Source of the DNA: Bacteroidota bacterium
GTDB lineage: Bacteria > Bacteroidota > Ignavibacteria > Tepidaquicellales > Tepidaquicellaceae
Assembly: GCA_018266845.1 (NCBI GenBank)
Contig: JAFDZO010000011.1
Location: forward strand, 186,001-250,000
DNA: 64,000 nucleotides
Direction of reading: 5' to 3'
How positions within the stretch are numbered: position 1 is the first letter of the stretch; the number at the start of each line of letters is the position of its first letter. The position numbers and the translations under genes are program-made. The notes under the pieces were generated by a model. It was not told where the DNA came from. It saw nothing but the letters and a program-made list of their open reading frames with translations, and made no database searches. Shown one piece after another: positions 26,342-35,808 of this stretch.

Positions 26342-27124
26342 TTACTTTCCGGTAAACTTTGGCTTTCGTTTTTCTAAAAAAGCAGCAACTCCTTCTTTAA
26401 AATCCGCTGAATTTCCGGCGCTCTCCTGATGCTTTGCTTCGAGTTCGAGAATCTCATCCAGAGACTGATACGCTGCTTTTCGTAATAAGTCTTTTATTAA
26501 ACCTATTGCAAAGGTCGGCTTTGCTGCAAAGTTATTCGCTGTCTGTTCGGTAATCTTCTTTAGCAATGCGCCGCTGCTAACAACTTTGTTTACCAATCCA
26601 AGTTCTTTTGCCTCTTTAGCGGTAACTTTATCACCGGATGCGCACAGTTCAAACGCTTTTGCATATCCTAATATTTTTAAAAGATAAAACGATGAACCGC
26701 TATCCGGCACTAAACCAACATTGATAAAAACTTCTATCAATGTCGCGCTCTCAACAGCGATTCTGTAATCACTGGCTAAAGCAAGTGATAGCCCTGCGCC
26801 TGCTGCAACGCCGTTAAGCGAGGCAATGACAGGCTTGGGTAGCCCCGTAATGAGCTTTATCAATGGATTATATCTTTTATCTAATGCTTCTTTAAATGTA
26901 GATTTTTTATCGGTAAAATCTTTCAAATCCTGACCGGAACAAAATGCTTTTCCGGCTCCGGTAATTACAACACACCTTACGTCATCGGATACAGCTTCAT
27001 TTCTAAAAGCATCTTGAAGTTCATAGGTCATTTCATCATTAAAAGCATTATAAACATCGGGTCTGTTTAAAGTAATATAAAGTACAGAATCTTTTTTTTC
27101 AGTTAAAATTGAGTTATACGCCAT
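26342..27124 (-). CDS. Enoyl-CoA hydratase/isomerase family protein (PaaG-like)
   Basis: This 260-residue crotonase-fold enzyme has the CoA-binding GKAFCSGQDLKDF, the oxyanion hole region ASLNGVAAGAGLSLALASDY and VFINVGLVPDSGSSFYLLKI. In this region an Asp (PDSG), rather than the Glu of true hydratases, points to a PaaG-type isomerase. AKEAKELGLVNKVV follows. It may act in fatty-acid or aromatic acyl-CoA degradation. No paa genes are nearby, so the reaction is inferred from family only. Confidence 0.85.
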   Translation of the reverse strand: MAYNSILTEKKDSVLYITLNRPDVYNAFNDEMTYELQDAFRNEAVSDDVRCVVITGAGKAFCSGQDLKDFTDKKSTFKEALDKRYNPLIKLITGLPKPVIASLNGVAAGAGLSLALASDYRIAVESATLIEVFINVGLVPDSGSSFYLLKILGYAKAFELCASGDKVTAKEAKELGLVNKVVSSGALLKKITEQTANNFAAKPTFAIGLIKDLLRKAAYQSLDEILELEAKHQESAGNSADFKEGVAAFLEKRKPKFTGK

Positions 27125-27205
27125 TAATTTTCAGATAAGATTTTACCAAAAATATAAATGAAATACATTTGCGTTAAAAGTCCATTAGTGAGATATTTCA
27201 CTTTG

Positions 27206-29761
27206 TTAGCGCTGATTTATTATTATTGAATTCAGCGCCTTATCAATCCTTGCCTCACACTCTTTTACGTGAAAAGAATCTATATCATTTGCGCTTCTAT
27301 ATCCCGCTAAATCTCTCTTGAGTTCGTTAAGAGATTTATACGCCAAAGAGCGCGCATCTTCCGGCATTCCCATGGGAGGATTTACAAGCATCTCAATTAA
27401 TATATCCAGATGCGATTTTTGAAGTGCTCTTCTGTTCTTTGAAATTGAATTTCTACCCCTAACTTCTTTCCAGATAGCTGAAAATAGGAAATCGTTTAAC
27501 TCATTCAGGGTTAAAACATCAGATGAAAGATTTTCCTGCTCAAGCATTCTTTTCATTATAAGCGGGTGATACAGCCTGTAAAGAGTATTCAATTGAATTA
27601 TATTAATAATATCATTAAGAGGAAAATCCATCCTTAATCTCAAACCCGGCGGAGGCTGGAGCATTTTTAAAAAATCCTTACTAAAGCTTAAGTAATCTTC
27701 TGCATTAAAAGCATACGTATTTAAAAAATTTAAAGCGTCAATTTGCTCTTCCCGTGAGACCGGAATAACAGGATACCTGCCTCCGGCAACATCACCCTGC
27801 TTCATTTTAGTAAGATACGCACCGCCAATATATTTTGATACGACCATTGTATTTGAAAAATAATCAAAAAGCAGGCTGCTAAAAACAGCGCTTAACTGAG
27901 AATAACTTTCATTATACAGCGGGAAATATTTTTCAATTTTTCTAAAAAGATTTGTATCAATCAGCATTTTATCCTTTGCAAACTGTAAGGGAGAGTTGCC
28001 TAAATCAAAAGTCTGCGTCAAAGGGTCAATACTCGTCGGACCAAAAAGGTTTATAGCATCTTCATCAGTTCCGTAAACGAGACGCGGGTCGGAGGACTTT
28101 GAAGCGATTGCTATCAGATAAGGAATTTCGTCGTCTGAATTTTTTACATTCGGAAAAATTTTATAACCGTATTCTATCGCAAAATAATCATACATACCAA
28201 TAGCCGGCGACCAGTAAGTTCCCTGCTTTTCGCCCGCAGGTGAAATATTCGCAGGATTATAATCCATTACAGATGACCCGTTGCCCCATTGATTGGTGAA
28301 TTCCGGGTTTCTGATTTCATCGAATGTATATGCAGTGGATGCCTTAAAATTATGCCTTAACCCCAGTGTATGCCCCACTTCATGAACAACTAATTCCGTA
28401 AGATAACTGTATATGTATTCTTTAGGAATTTCATTCACATCGGAGATATTATTGTCTATCACAAACTTAACAGCGCCAATTAATGCCTGATTTTGTGAAT
28501 ACTCTGAATGCCTGCAAAGATAAAATTTTCTTTTGTTAATTTTTTCCAATACCTGAATTACCTTATCGCCGTCAAAATTTGAATTGTATAACTGCTCCTT
28601 TGCGTTGAGCAGACTGAAAAGAGTTCTTTCATCCTGAGTAAACCGCAAAGCCTCTGAGTTAATTAACACAGAACTGTTTAAGATTTCTCCAGTGAACGGA
28701 TTTGAAATAGATGGTCCTATCCCTGCAATTCCTGAAACAGAAAATGACTGCCAGCGCAAAACATTGTAGCGGATATCATCTGAATCCCACTGAACAGAAT
28801 CAGGCTGTATATTACACTGCAATGCGTTTTTAAAGCCTATTTTTTCGAACGCTTTATTCCAAAGCAATACTCCTTTTTTTATGGCATCTCTGTACTCTAT
28901 CGGAGTTGCCCTGTCAATCCAATATACAATCGGCTTCACCGGTTCAGATAATTCATCGTTAGGATTTTTCTTTTGCAAATTCCATCTAGAAACATATTTA
29001 ACAAGTTCGCTCTTCCTTATGGGGTTGCTGTAATCTTTTACTGATGTTTCGAAATATCCTACTCTTACATCCGAGTATCGCGGTATATAGATACCAGCTG
29101 AATCGGGAGTCAAATCAATCAGCGAATATCTAACTTTAAAATTAATAGAGCGCGAATCCGGTATTGCGCCGACGGGAGTTGAAGTTGTATTAAAAACATA
29201 ATTGACGGTAATCTCTACATTTTTAGGAAAAGTCTTTACCTGCTCAATAAAAGTTAATTCAGAGTTTATTGAATAGTATCCTCCTACAAGCTGCTGAAAT
29301 AAAAACTGAAGATTAGCAACATCGGAGGTAAAAAAAGAGTTAATCTTCGTTAAAAATTTTGAGCTGTCTTTGCTAAAACCTTCTATCTTTAAAGGACCAA
29401 ATCTGGATGTTACGTATTGATTATAATTTGTAAACTTGTTCGTATCAGGCAGAATAAGCTCGTTGATTTTTACAATATCTAAATTGTCATTTCTTCTCTC
29501 GAGCTTAAACGTCATTTCACCGATAGTTAAGCCTGCAAAGAATCCCAATTCGTCTATAGAAGTTAAATTGGTCATCTTTAGAAGATAAAGCTTCTTATCA
29601 AATCCTTTCTGATGTTCCAGAAAAAACTCGCCTTTGTCTCTATAAGTAGTAAATAAGCCGTCTGTTTTTTGAGTGCGGGAAATCACGCTTTCGTAACCTT
29701 CCTGAGCATAGCTATAAATGCAGGAAATTATTAACAATAGTACAATAAGTATTTTTTTCAT
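27206..29761 (-). CDS. Large secreted zinc-dependent metalloprotease (DUF5117/DUF4953 type)
   Basis: This 851-residue protein has a signal peptide (MKKILIVLLLIISCIYSYAQ). An N-terminal DUF5117-like region (FFLEHQKGFDKKLYLLKM) comes first, followed by DUF4953-like catalytic sequence. The metzincin-type zinc motif is VVHEVGHTLGLRHNFKAS (HExxHxxGxxH), followed by a SSVMDYNPANISP Met-turn. The family is widespread in Bacteroidota. It probably acts in the periplasm or outside the cell. No T9SS tail is visible, and substrates are unknown. Its length fits the family. Confidence 0.9.
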   Translation of the reverse strand: MKKILIVLLLIISCIYSYAQEGYESVISRTQKTDGLFTTYRDKGEFFLEHQKGFDKKLYLLKMTNLTSIDELGFFAGLTIGEMTFKLERRNDNLDIVKINELILPDTNKFTNYNQYVTSRFGPLKIEGFSKDSSKFLTKINSFFTSDVANLQFLFQQLVGGYYSINSELTFIEQVKTFPKNVEITVNYVFNTTSTPVGAIPDSRSINFKVRYSLIDLTPDSAGIYIPRYSDVRVGYFETSVKDYSNPIRKSELVKYVSRWNLQKKNPNDELSEPVKPIVYWIDRATPIEYRDAIKKGVLLWNKAFEKIGFKNALQCNIQPDSVQWDSDDIRYNVLRWQSFSVSGIAGIGPSISNPFTGEILNSSVLINSEALRFTQDERTLFSLLNAKEQLYNSNFDGDKVIQVLEKINKRKFYLCRHSEYSQNQALIGAVKFVIDNNISDVNEIPKEYIYSYLTELVVHEVGHTLGLRHNFKASTAYTFDEIRNPEFTNQWGNGSSVMDYNPANISPAGEKQGTYWSPAIGMYDYFAIEYGYKIFPNVKNSDDEIPYLIAIASKSSDPRLVYGTDEDAINLFGPTSIDPLTQTFDLGNSPLQFAKDKMLIDTNLFRKIEKYFPLYNESYSQLSAVFSSLLFDYFSNTMVVSKYIGGAYLTKMKQGDVAGGRYPVIPVSREEQIDALNFLNTYAFNAEDYLSFSKDFLKMLQPPPGLRLRMDFPLNDIINIIQLNTLYRLYHPLIMKRMLEQENLSSDVLTLNELNDFLFSAIWKEVRGRNSISKNRRALQKSHLDILIEMLVNPPMGMPEDARSLAYKSLNELKRDLAGYRSANDIDSFHVKECEARIDKALNSIIINQR

Positions 29762-29785
29762 TTATTTATTATTTACTGAATAATT

Positions 29786-30232
29786 TTATTCAAGAACTTC
29801 TTTTGTTTTTTTGTGCCTGAAGTCAAATTGACCGGCTATCATTTTGCGTATGAAAAGCGCATGCGCAATTTTCCCGACAACTCCAAAAGGCAAATCATAC
29901 TCCAGTTTGTCGGTCATTAAAGTTTTACCTTCCTTTTCTTCAAAGCAGTGTCTGTGATACCAATACTTAAAAGGTCCTTTCAGCTGCAAATCACCAATTA
30001 CGCTAAACTCATCAAATTCTGCCAGCATTACTCTCCATAATGAACTGAAAAAACCGAATTGCGTTACTCTAAGTTCAACAACTGAATTCAGCTTCAGCGG
30101 CAAATCAATTTTGAGTATATCTACCTTTATGGAAGGAGGCGAAATTTTTTTCAAGTTGTTTGTATCGCTATGAAATACAAATGCTTTTTCAACAGGACAA
30201 TCAATAATTACACTCTTCTCAAAATAATACAT
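29786..30232 (-). CDS. SRPBCC family ligand-binding protein
   Basis: This is a START/Bet v1-like domain. From MYYFEKSVIIDCPVEKAFVF the sequence follows the family pattern, including FHSDTNNLKKISPP and a C-terminal helix IAHALFIRKMIAGQFDFRHK. I chose the ATG at MYYFEK (148 aa). An in-frame ATG 23 codons upstream would add a Lys/Phe-rich extension and leave only 26 bases to the divergent gene. Related proteins are fused to or placed beside epimerases. The ligand is unknown. Confidence 0.72.
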   Translation of the reverse strand: MYYFEKSVIIDCPVEKAFVFHSDTNNLKKISPPSIKVDILKIDLPLKLNSVVELRVTQFGFFSSLWRVMLAEFDEFSVIGDLQLKGPFKYWYHRHCFEEKEGKTLMTDKLEYDLPFGVVGKIAHALFIRKMIAGQFDFRHKKTKEVLE

Positions 30233-30327
30233 TATTTTATCGTATTTTTTTGAAATAAATTTGATAAAATTAACAAAAAACTTCTTAATATAATTACTCA
30301 AATCAGCCCGTTCAATTACAATAAATT

Positions 30328-31158
30328 ATGCTTCCTTTAAAAGTACTTATGTGCGAGCCGAAGTATTTTGATATAAATTACATCGGCAATGAATATATGA
30401 CAAATCTTAATGCGGATTTTGACAAGCATCTTGCATTGAATCAATGGAACAGCCTTAAATCAATCTATGAAAATCTTGGACTTGAGGTAAGAACAATTAC
30501 TCCGGCAGAAAATTTAGTTGATATGGTCTTTACGGCGAATCAATCTCTGCCTTTTCTCAGTATTGACGGCGTTAAAAAAGTTGTGCTTAGTAAAATGCGG
30601 AATGAACAGCGGAAAAATGAAGTTCCGTTCTTTAAAGATTTTTATTTGAAAGAAGGTTACGAAGTTATCGAGCTTCCCGAAAATATTTCTTATTTCGAGT
30701 CTATGGGAGACGCAATAATTGACTACAATAGAAAAATAATTTTCGGAGGATTCGGCTATAGAACCCATGAGAATGTTTACGATTTTCTGAAGGAAGTTAC
30801 AGGATATGAAACAGTAAAAGTAAACTTAATGAATAAGTTTTTTTATCATCTCGATACGTGTTTTTCTTTGTTGAACTCCGAAACAGCTTTAATATGTCCT
30901 GAAGCATTCAGCGGAGAAGATTTTAAAAAGTTAACTCAGTACTTTAATGAAATAATTACTGTCAGCGCAGAAGAAAACAAAAATTCGTTTGCATGTAATT
31001 GCCATTGCCCTGACGGCAGAAATGTTGTTATTGAAAAAAAAGCGAATTCAACTGCATTTCTTCTTACAGAAAACGGATTTAATGTTATTGAAACTGATAC
31101 CTCCGAGTTTATGAAATCCGGCGGAAGCGTTTTCTGTATGAAAATGATGTACTTTTGA
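30328..31158 (+). CDS. Amidinotransferase/dimethylarginine dimethylaminohydrolase family enzyme
   Basis: This 276-residue protein of the guanidino-group modifying pentein superfamily shows the catalytic elements: Glu124 and Asp128 in YFESMGDAI, His174 in FFYHLDTCFSLL, and Cys270 in GGSVFCMKM at the extreme C-terminus. The NTDD-type start VLMCEPKYFDINYI with VDMVFTANQSLPFL is typical of DDAH and citrullinase-like branches. It may hydrolyse arginine, a methylarginine or another guanidine to citrulline or ornithine. It lies 10 bases before a carbamoyltransferase gene. Confidence 0.85.
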   Translation: MLPLKVLMCEPKYFDINYIGNEYMTNLNADFDKHLALNQWNSLKSIYENLGLEVRTITPAENLVDMVFTANQSLPFLSIDGVKKVVLSKMRNEQRKNEVPFFKDFYLKEGYEVIELPENISYFESMGDAIIDYNRKIIFGGFGYRTHENVYDFLKEVTGYETVKVNLMNKFFYHLDTCFSLLNSETALICPEAFSGEDFKKLTQYFNEIITVSAEENKNSFACNCHCPDGRNVVIEKKANSTAFLLTENGFNVIETDTSEFMKSGGSVFCMKMMYF

Positions 31159-31168
31159 TTTATCAAAA

Positions 31169-32227
31169 ATGAGAAATTTCAAATATAGCTGGGAAGAGTA
31201 CCAAAAGCTCCCCATATCTAAAAAGAAAAAACTATTAATCCGAAATTCCGAACTATCGTATTTAATTTTTGCTCAACAGTTTGAGAGAAAAGTTCTTGAA
31301 AAACTTTTCACGCTTGCCGATAAAATCAGGTTTCTTTCAAAGTCAAAAGAAGGCGCTGATAAGCTCCAGACACTTCTTTCTCATAAGCGGGCAACATTGT
31401 TTTTTTCGCAGCCGTCAACCAGAACCTTTAAATCTTTTTACAATGCCTGCCATATTCTCGGAATAAAAACCACTGAGCTAAGAGACGGAGCTTCATCATC
31501 GCAAAAAAAAGGAGAATCCCCCGAAGATACTATTCTTACTTTTGCCTCCTATACAGATTTAATCATAATGCGAAATAATGAAGAATGGCTTGCTGAAAAA
31601 GCATCGTGGCTTCTTAATAAAAAAAACAGAGTGGTAAAAGTTATCAATGCAGGTTCGGGAAAAGACCAGCACCCTACACAGGCGCTGCTGGATGCCTACA
31701 CTCTTCATCAGGCATTTTCAAAGGCAAAATCAGGGAAGAAAACGATTGTAATTGCAGGAGATTTAAAAAGAGGAAGAGCTGCGCGCTCACTAATTTACAT
31801 TCTTAAAAATTTTAAGGATGTAAAATTACTTTTAATTTCACCTGAACCTCTTAAAATAGAAAACGATGTCAGGAAATTTTTGCTAAAGAATTATATTGAA
31901 TTTATTGAAACGGATAAGTTCAAAGAAAATTTGAAGAAGGCAGACGTAATTTATATGACACGGATTCAGGATGAATACGATGTAAGCAACGAATCCAAGG
32001 AGATTGACTATTCAACATTTCACTTAAAAAAATCTTACCTGAAGCTGATAAAAAAAGACGCTGTAATAATGCACCCCCTTCCCCGAAGAGATGAAGTAGA
32101 TATTGAAATTGACGATGATGAACGCGCATGGTATTGGAAGCAAGAACGCAACGGAATGTGGGCGCGCGCTTCACTAATAGCTTACATGTTCGGAATAGAA
32201 AATGATATTATGAAAATTAACTTTTAA
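31169..32227 (+). CDS. Aspartate carbamoyltransferase-like protein
   Basis: This 352-residue transcarbamylase has the carbamoyl-phosphate motif FFSQPSTRTFKSF, the ATCase-type SSQKKGESPEDTILTF loop with its active-site Lys, VINAGSGKDQHPTQALLDAY, AGDLKRGRAARSL and MHPLPRRDEVDIEIDDDE. These segments follow PyrB rather than ornithine enzymes, which carry an SMG loop and HCLP. Substitutions such as DLKRGRAARSL for the usual DLKYGRTVHSL make it divergent. It probably makes N-carbamoyl-aspartate for pyrimidines, since pyrE is 20 kb away. A variant amino-acid substrate remains possible given the neighbouring guanidine enzyme and aminotransferase. Confidence 0.78.
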   Translation: MRNFKYSWEEYQKLPISKKKKLLIRNSELSYLIFAQQFERKVLEKLFTLADKIRFLSKSKEGADKLQTLLSHKRATLFFSQPSTRTFKSFYNACHILGIKTTELRDGASSSQKKGESPEDTILTFASYTDLIIMRNNEEWLAEKASWLLNKKNRVVKVINAGSGKDQHPTQALLDAYTLHQAFSKAKSGKKTIVIAGDLKRGRAARSLIYILKNFKDVKLLLISPEPLKIENDVRKFLLKNYIEFIETDKFKENLKKADVIYMTRIQDEYDVSNESKEIDYSTFHLKKSYLKLIKKDAVIMHPLPRRDEVDIEIDDDERAWYWKQERNGMWARASLIAYMFGIENDIMKINF

Positions 32228-33386
32228 TACTATCCTCAAAAGCAGTCAAAAATAAATCTGCCTGCTCTTCGTTTAAAATTAAAGGAGGCAAAAGCCTGAC
32301 ACAGCTTATATTAGTAAGATTTACAAGAACTTTTCTTTCAAAGAGTTTTTCAACGAGCACTTCAGGAATTACGTTTCCCAATTCAATGCCTAACATCAAG
32401 CCCGCGCCTCTTACATCTTTTATTTTATCAGGATACTGATTTTGCAAGACCAGCATTCCTCTTTTAAGATACAGCCCGATAGTTTCAGCATTTTTCATCG
32501 CATAGCTTTCAATCTCTTCAAGCGCAGCCACGCCTGCTGCGCATGCGACAGGATTTCCACCAAATGTTGTGCCGTGGTCGCCTGCATGGAAACATTCATT
32601 CAAATATTCTTTTGCCATCAGCGCTGAAACAGGCAGCCCTCCGCCTATGCCTTTAGCCGTTACGCAAATATCTACATTGCATTTGTAATGATGGATTGAC
32701 AAAAATTTTCCTGTTCTTCCGGCTCCGCATTGAATGCAGTCGGCAATTATTAGAAATCCATATTTTTCTTTAAGCTCATTTAAAGCATCCACAAAAGAGC
32801 AGTCAGCAGAATAAATGCCCCCTTCTCCCTGAATAAACTCAAGAAAAACCGCTGCCGTATTTTCATTTACTGTTCTTCGTAAGTCATCAATTGAGTTATA
32901 AATGAGATGATGAACTCCGGGAAGAAACGGCTCAAAGCCTCTTCTATATTTATCCTTTGTAGTAAGGGATAAGCTGCCGTAAGTTCTTCCATGAAAACCG
33001 CCCTTGAAGGAAATCAATTCTCTTTTCGTATCTGAATTAAAGTGCTTCCGTACCAGTTTTATTGCGCCCTCAATAGCTTCTGTACCGGTTGAAGAAAGAA
33101 ATATTCTGTTGAAGCCGGAAAGACTAAGAAGCTTTTCTGCAAACTCAATCTGTGATTCCTGATAAAAATTATTCGAGAGGTGGCTGAACTTATTTATTTG
33201 CGAAATTATCGCCTCGTTTACTTTTTTGTTGTTATACCCAAGCACGTTTACGGCAAGCCCCCCGAACATATCGAGGAATTTACCCTTATCAGTGTATAAA
33301 AAAACGCCTTCCCCTTTTTCTACATTTAGAGGAAGACGTTTATAAGTCTGAAAAAAATACTTTTTTTCTTTTTCTGCTATGTCCAA
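32217..33386 (-). CDS. Class III aminotransferase, acetylornithine aminotransferase-like
   Basis: This 389-residue PLP enzyme has the family layout: SSTGTEAIEGAIKLVRKHF, SFKGGFHGRTYGSLSLT, the cofactor Asp in LIIADCIQCGAGRTGKF, the Schiff-base Lys in VTAKGIGGGLPVSALMA and GTTFGGNPVACAAG. These fit ArgD/ornithine aminotransferases. The usual D-E-V-Q around the cofactor Asp is D-C-I-Q here. The likely role is N-acetylornithine and 2-oxoglutarate exchange in arginine synthesis, or the reverse in degradation. It converges on the carbamoyltransferase gene with an 11-base overlap. Confidence 0.85.
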   Translation of the reverse strand: MDIAEKEKKYFFQTYKRLPLNVEKGEGVFLYTDKGKFLDMFGGLAVNVLGYNNKKVNEAIISQINKFSHLSNNFYQESQIEFAEKLLSLSGFNRIFLSSTGTEAIEGAIKLVRKHFNSDTKRELISFKGGFHGRTYGSLSLTTKDKYRRGFEPFLPGVHHLIYNSIDDLRRTVNENTAAVFLEFIQGEGGIYSADCSFVDALNELKEKYGFLIIADCIQCGAGRTGKFLSIHHYKCNVDICVTAKGIGGGLPVSALMAKEYLNECFHAGDHGTTFGGNPVACAAGVAALEEIESYAMKNAETIGLYLKRGMLVLQNQYPDKIKDVRGAGLMLGIELGNVIPEVLVEKLFERKVLVNLTNISCVRLLPPLILNEEQADLFLTAFEDSIKS

Positions 33387-33389
33387 TTT

Positions 33390-34034
33390 TTAACTTTCTT
33401 TTTCCTCCGGGTACAGCTCCTTTTGTTTGCTTAAAGATTTTAACAATCTCGCGAGAAAATCTATCTGCTCATCAAGCTGTTCTTCGGATTTATTATTTAC
33501 CAAAACAAAATCAGAAAGCTCAAGCTTCTGCTTATCGTCAATCTGATATTTCATAATATTTTCTACTTCAGATTTCTTAGCGCCGTCTCTAATCATTATT
33601 CTCTCCACTCTCGTCTTCTTATTCGCATATATCATTATTATGTAATCCAAATCTTTATCAAGCCCGCTTTCAAATACAAGCGCAGACTCAACAAGCACTA
33701 TGTCATAAATACTCTTTTTCGATTCCTTAATTATGTAATCTATAACAAGCGGGTGAACTATTTTATTTATCTTGGCATAATTTTTCTTATTCGCAAATAT
33801 TACTTCACGAAGTTTAGACAAATTTATTTTTCCCTGATAATTTAAAATTCCCTCACCAAATTCTTTTACAATATTTTTCAGCAGGGTTTTATTGCTGGCA
33901 TAAAGATTTTTTGCAATGGTATCTGCATAGAAAACTTTAAATCCCTTTTTGGAAAGCTTATTGCATACAAATGTTTTGCCCGAACCTATACCGCCTGTAA
34001 TTCCGACAAGAAGCTTTGTTTTTTGTTTCTTCAT
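33390..34034 (-). CDS. coaE: Dephospho-CoA kinase
   Basis: CoaE phosphorylates the 3'-hydroxyl of dephospho-CoA in the last step of CoA synthesis. The 214 residues show the P-loop GITGGIGSGKTFVCNKL, then KVFYADTIAKNLY, the substrate region INKIVHPLVIDYI and the lid segment RVERIMIRDGAKKSEVENIM. The end is Lys/Glu-rich. It is separated by three bases from the aminotransferase and by 36 from rny, so it may share a transcript with rny upstream. Confidence 0.94.
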   Translation of the reverse strand: MKKQKTKLLVGITGGIGSGKTFVCNKLSKKGFKVFYADTIAKNLYASNKTLLKNIVKEFGEGILNYQGKINLSKLREVIFANKKNYAKINKIVHPLVIDYIIKESKKSIYDIVLVESALVFESGLDKDLDYIIMIYANKKTRVERIMIRDGAKKSEVENIMKYQIDDKQKLELSDFVLVNNKSEEQLDEQIDFLARLLKSLSKQKELYPEEKES

Positions 34035-34070
34035 TATTGAAATTGGAATGATAGCAGTAAGTTAAAAAAA

Positions 34071-35732
34071 CTATTTCGCATATGCAATTGACCTTCTCTC
34101 TCTAATGACGTTCACTTTTATCTGTCCGGGATATTCCATTTCTTCCTGAATTTTCTTTGCAATATCATCAGCCAATTGGTCCTGAAGAATATCGCTTATT
34201 TTTTCCTGCTCAACAATTACTCTTACTTCACGTCCCGCCTGAATTGCATAAGTCTTTGCAACACCTTCAAATGATTTTGCTATATTTTCCAATGTCTCGA
34301 GTCTCTTTGAGTATGCTTCAACGGATTCCCTTCTTGCTCCCGGTCTTGCTCCGCTGATGGAGTCAGCTGCCTGAACAATCACTGCAATAGGATGCTCCAT
34401 CGGCATTTCATCATGGTGCGCTCCGATAGCATTGCAGATAATCGGATGCTCTTTACATCTTTTTGCAACTTCATAGCCGAGTATTGCGTGAGGTCCTTCA
34501 ATGCTTCTGTCAATCGTTTTACCGACATCATGCAGAAGTCCTGCGCGTTTTGCCATGTAAGCATCTAAGCCAAGCTCAGCAGCCATAATGCCTGCTAAGT
34601 AACCAACTTCTATAGAGTGGTTCAATACATTCTGTCCGTAACTGGAGCGATATTTCATTCTACCGATAAGTGTAATCAAATCTCTGTGCATTCCCTGAAT
34701 GCCCATTTCAACAAGAGTATTTTCACCTACCCGAATAATCTCTTCGCTTAGTTCTTTTTCAACTTTCGTAACAATTTCTTCTATTCTTGCAGGATGAATT
34801 CTACCATCTGCAATAAGTCTTTCCATCGAAACTCTTGCAATTTCCCGTCTGAACGGGTCAAAGCCGGAAATGATAATTGCTTCAGGTGTATCGTCAACAA
34901 TTATATCAACGCCGGTAGCTGCTTCAAATGCGCGGATGTTACGCCCTTCTTTGCCGATTATTCTTCCCTTTAATTCATCTGAAGTAATTTGAAGAACAGA
35001 AACTGTAGTTTCAACTGAATGGTCTGAAGCAGTTCTCTGAATGCTCTGAATGATAAGATTTTTTGCAATGCGGTTTGCTTCAAGCTTGGTTTCATCGCGG
35101 ACTTCCTGCAGCTTCTGCGCAGAGTCGAGCTTTACCTGCTGAAGCAAACTGTCAAAAAGAATTTTCTTCGCTTCTTCTTCCGTGAGTGCCGATATTCTTT
35201 GCAGCTTATCTTTTTGCTGAGAAATTACATTTGTAGTTTCTTCCTTTAATGCTTCAATTTCTTTTTCTTTTTCGGAAAGCTTTTCAATTTTATTTGTAAG
35301 CTCTTTTTCAAGCTGCTCGGCTTTCTTCTCTTTGTTAGTTAGTTCATTCTTCGCCTGGTCAACTTTCTCTTTTTCAGATTTTAGCTTTTTCTCATCTTCA
35401 ATAACACCTCTTTCCCGCTCTTTTACCTGCTCGTCAAATTCCTGCTTCTTTTTGTAGAACTGATCTTTTACTTCGAGTAGTTTTTCCTTCTTTAAATTCT
35501 GCGCTGCTTTCTCTGCATCAATAAGTAAGTTCTTTACTCTTTTTTCACCATCAGCAACTGCTTCGGTAGCTTTCTTTTCGGCATCTTTGAGAATTTTCTC
35601 AGCAACAGTTTCCGCGTCGCCGATTTTGCTTTTATTTATTTTTGAATGCAAAACCCAGCCGAGGAAAAATACCAAGAAACTGATAGCAATTATTAACGGA
35701 ATCAGAACGTATAATTCATATACTATTTCCAT
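34071..35732 (-). CDS. rny: Ribonuclease Y
   Basis: RNase Y is a membrane-anchored endoribonuclease that starts mRNA decay. The 553-residue protein has an N-terminal membrane helix (VLIPLIIAISFLVFFLGWVL), a long Lys/Glu-rich coiled coil at about residues 40-215, a KH RNA-binding domain (LKGRIIGKEGRNIRAFE) and the HD hydrolase domain (AGLLHDVGKTIDRSIEGPHA, with NAIGAHHDEMP). The tail IQVNVIRER-like IKVNVIRERRSIAYAK is typical. It lies directly downstream of the 6S-like RNA and zapA. Confidence 0.96.
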   Translation of the reverse strand: MEIVYELYVLIPLIIAISFLVFFLGWVLHSKINKSKIGDAETVAEKILKDAEKKATEAVADGEKRVKNLLIDAEKAAQNLKKEKLLEVKDQFYKKKQEFDEQVKERERGVIEDEKKLKSEKEKVDQAKNELTNKEKKAEQLEKELTNKIEKLSEKEKEIEALKEETTNVISQQKDKLQRISALTEEEAKKILFDSLLQQVKLDSAQKLQEVRDETKLEANRIAKNLIIQSIQRTASDHSVETTVSVLQITSDELKGRIIGKEGRNIRAFEAATGVDIIVDDTPEAIIISGFDPFRREIARVSMERLIADGRIHPARIEEIVTKVEKELSEEIIRVGENTLVEMGIQGMHRDLITLIGRMKYRSSYGQNVLNHSIEVGYLAGIMAAELGLDAYMAKRAGLLHDVGKTIDRSIEGPHAILGYEVAKRCKEHPIICNAIGAHHDEMPMEHPIAVIVQAADSISGARPGARRESVEAYSKRLETLENIAKSFEGVAKTYAIQAGREVRVIVEQEKISDILQDQLADDIAKKIQEEMEYPGQIKVNVIRERRSIAYAK

Positions 35733-35808
35733 TATACCTCCCTAAAAATATTCTGCTAGTGTACATTTTGTTTTTTGATTTATAAAAATTTTTTGAACAT
35801 AAAAAAAA

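Noticed and set aside
31169-32227. Ornithine or N-acylornithine carbamoyltransferase
   Set aside because: The KGES loop, HPTQALLDAY and HPLPRRDE..NG segments follow aspartate enzymes; an ornithine-type SMG loop and HCLP are not present.
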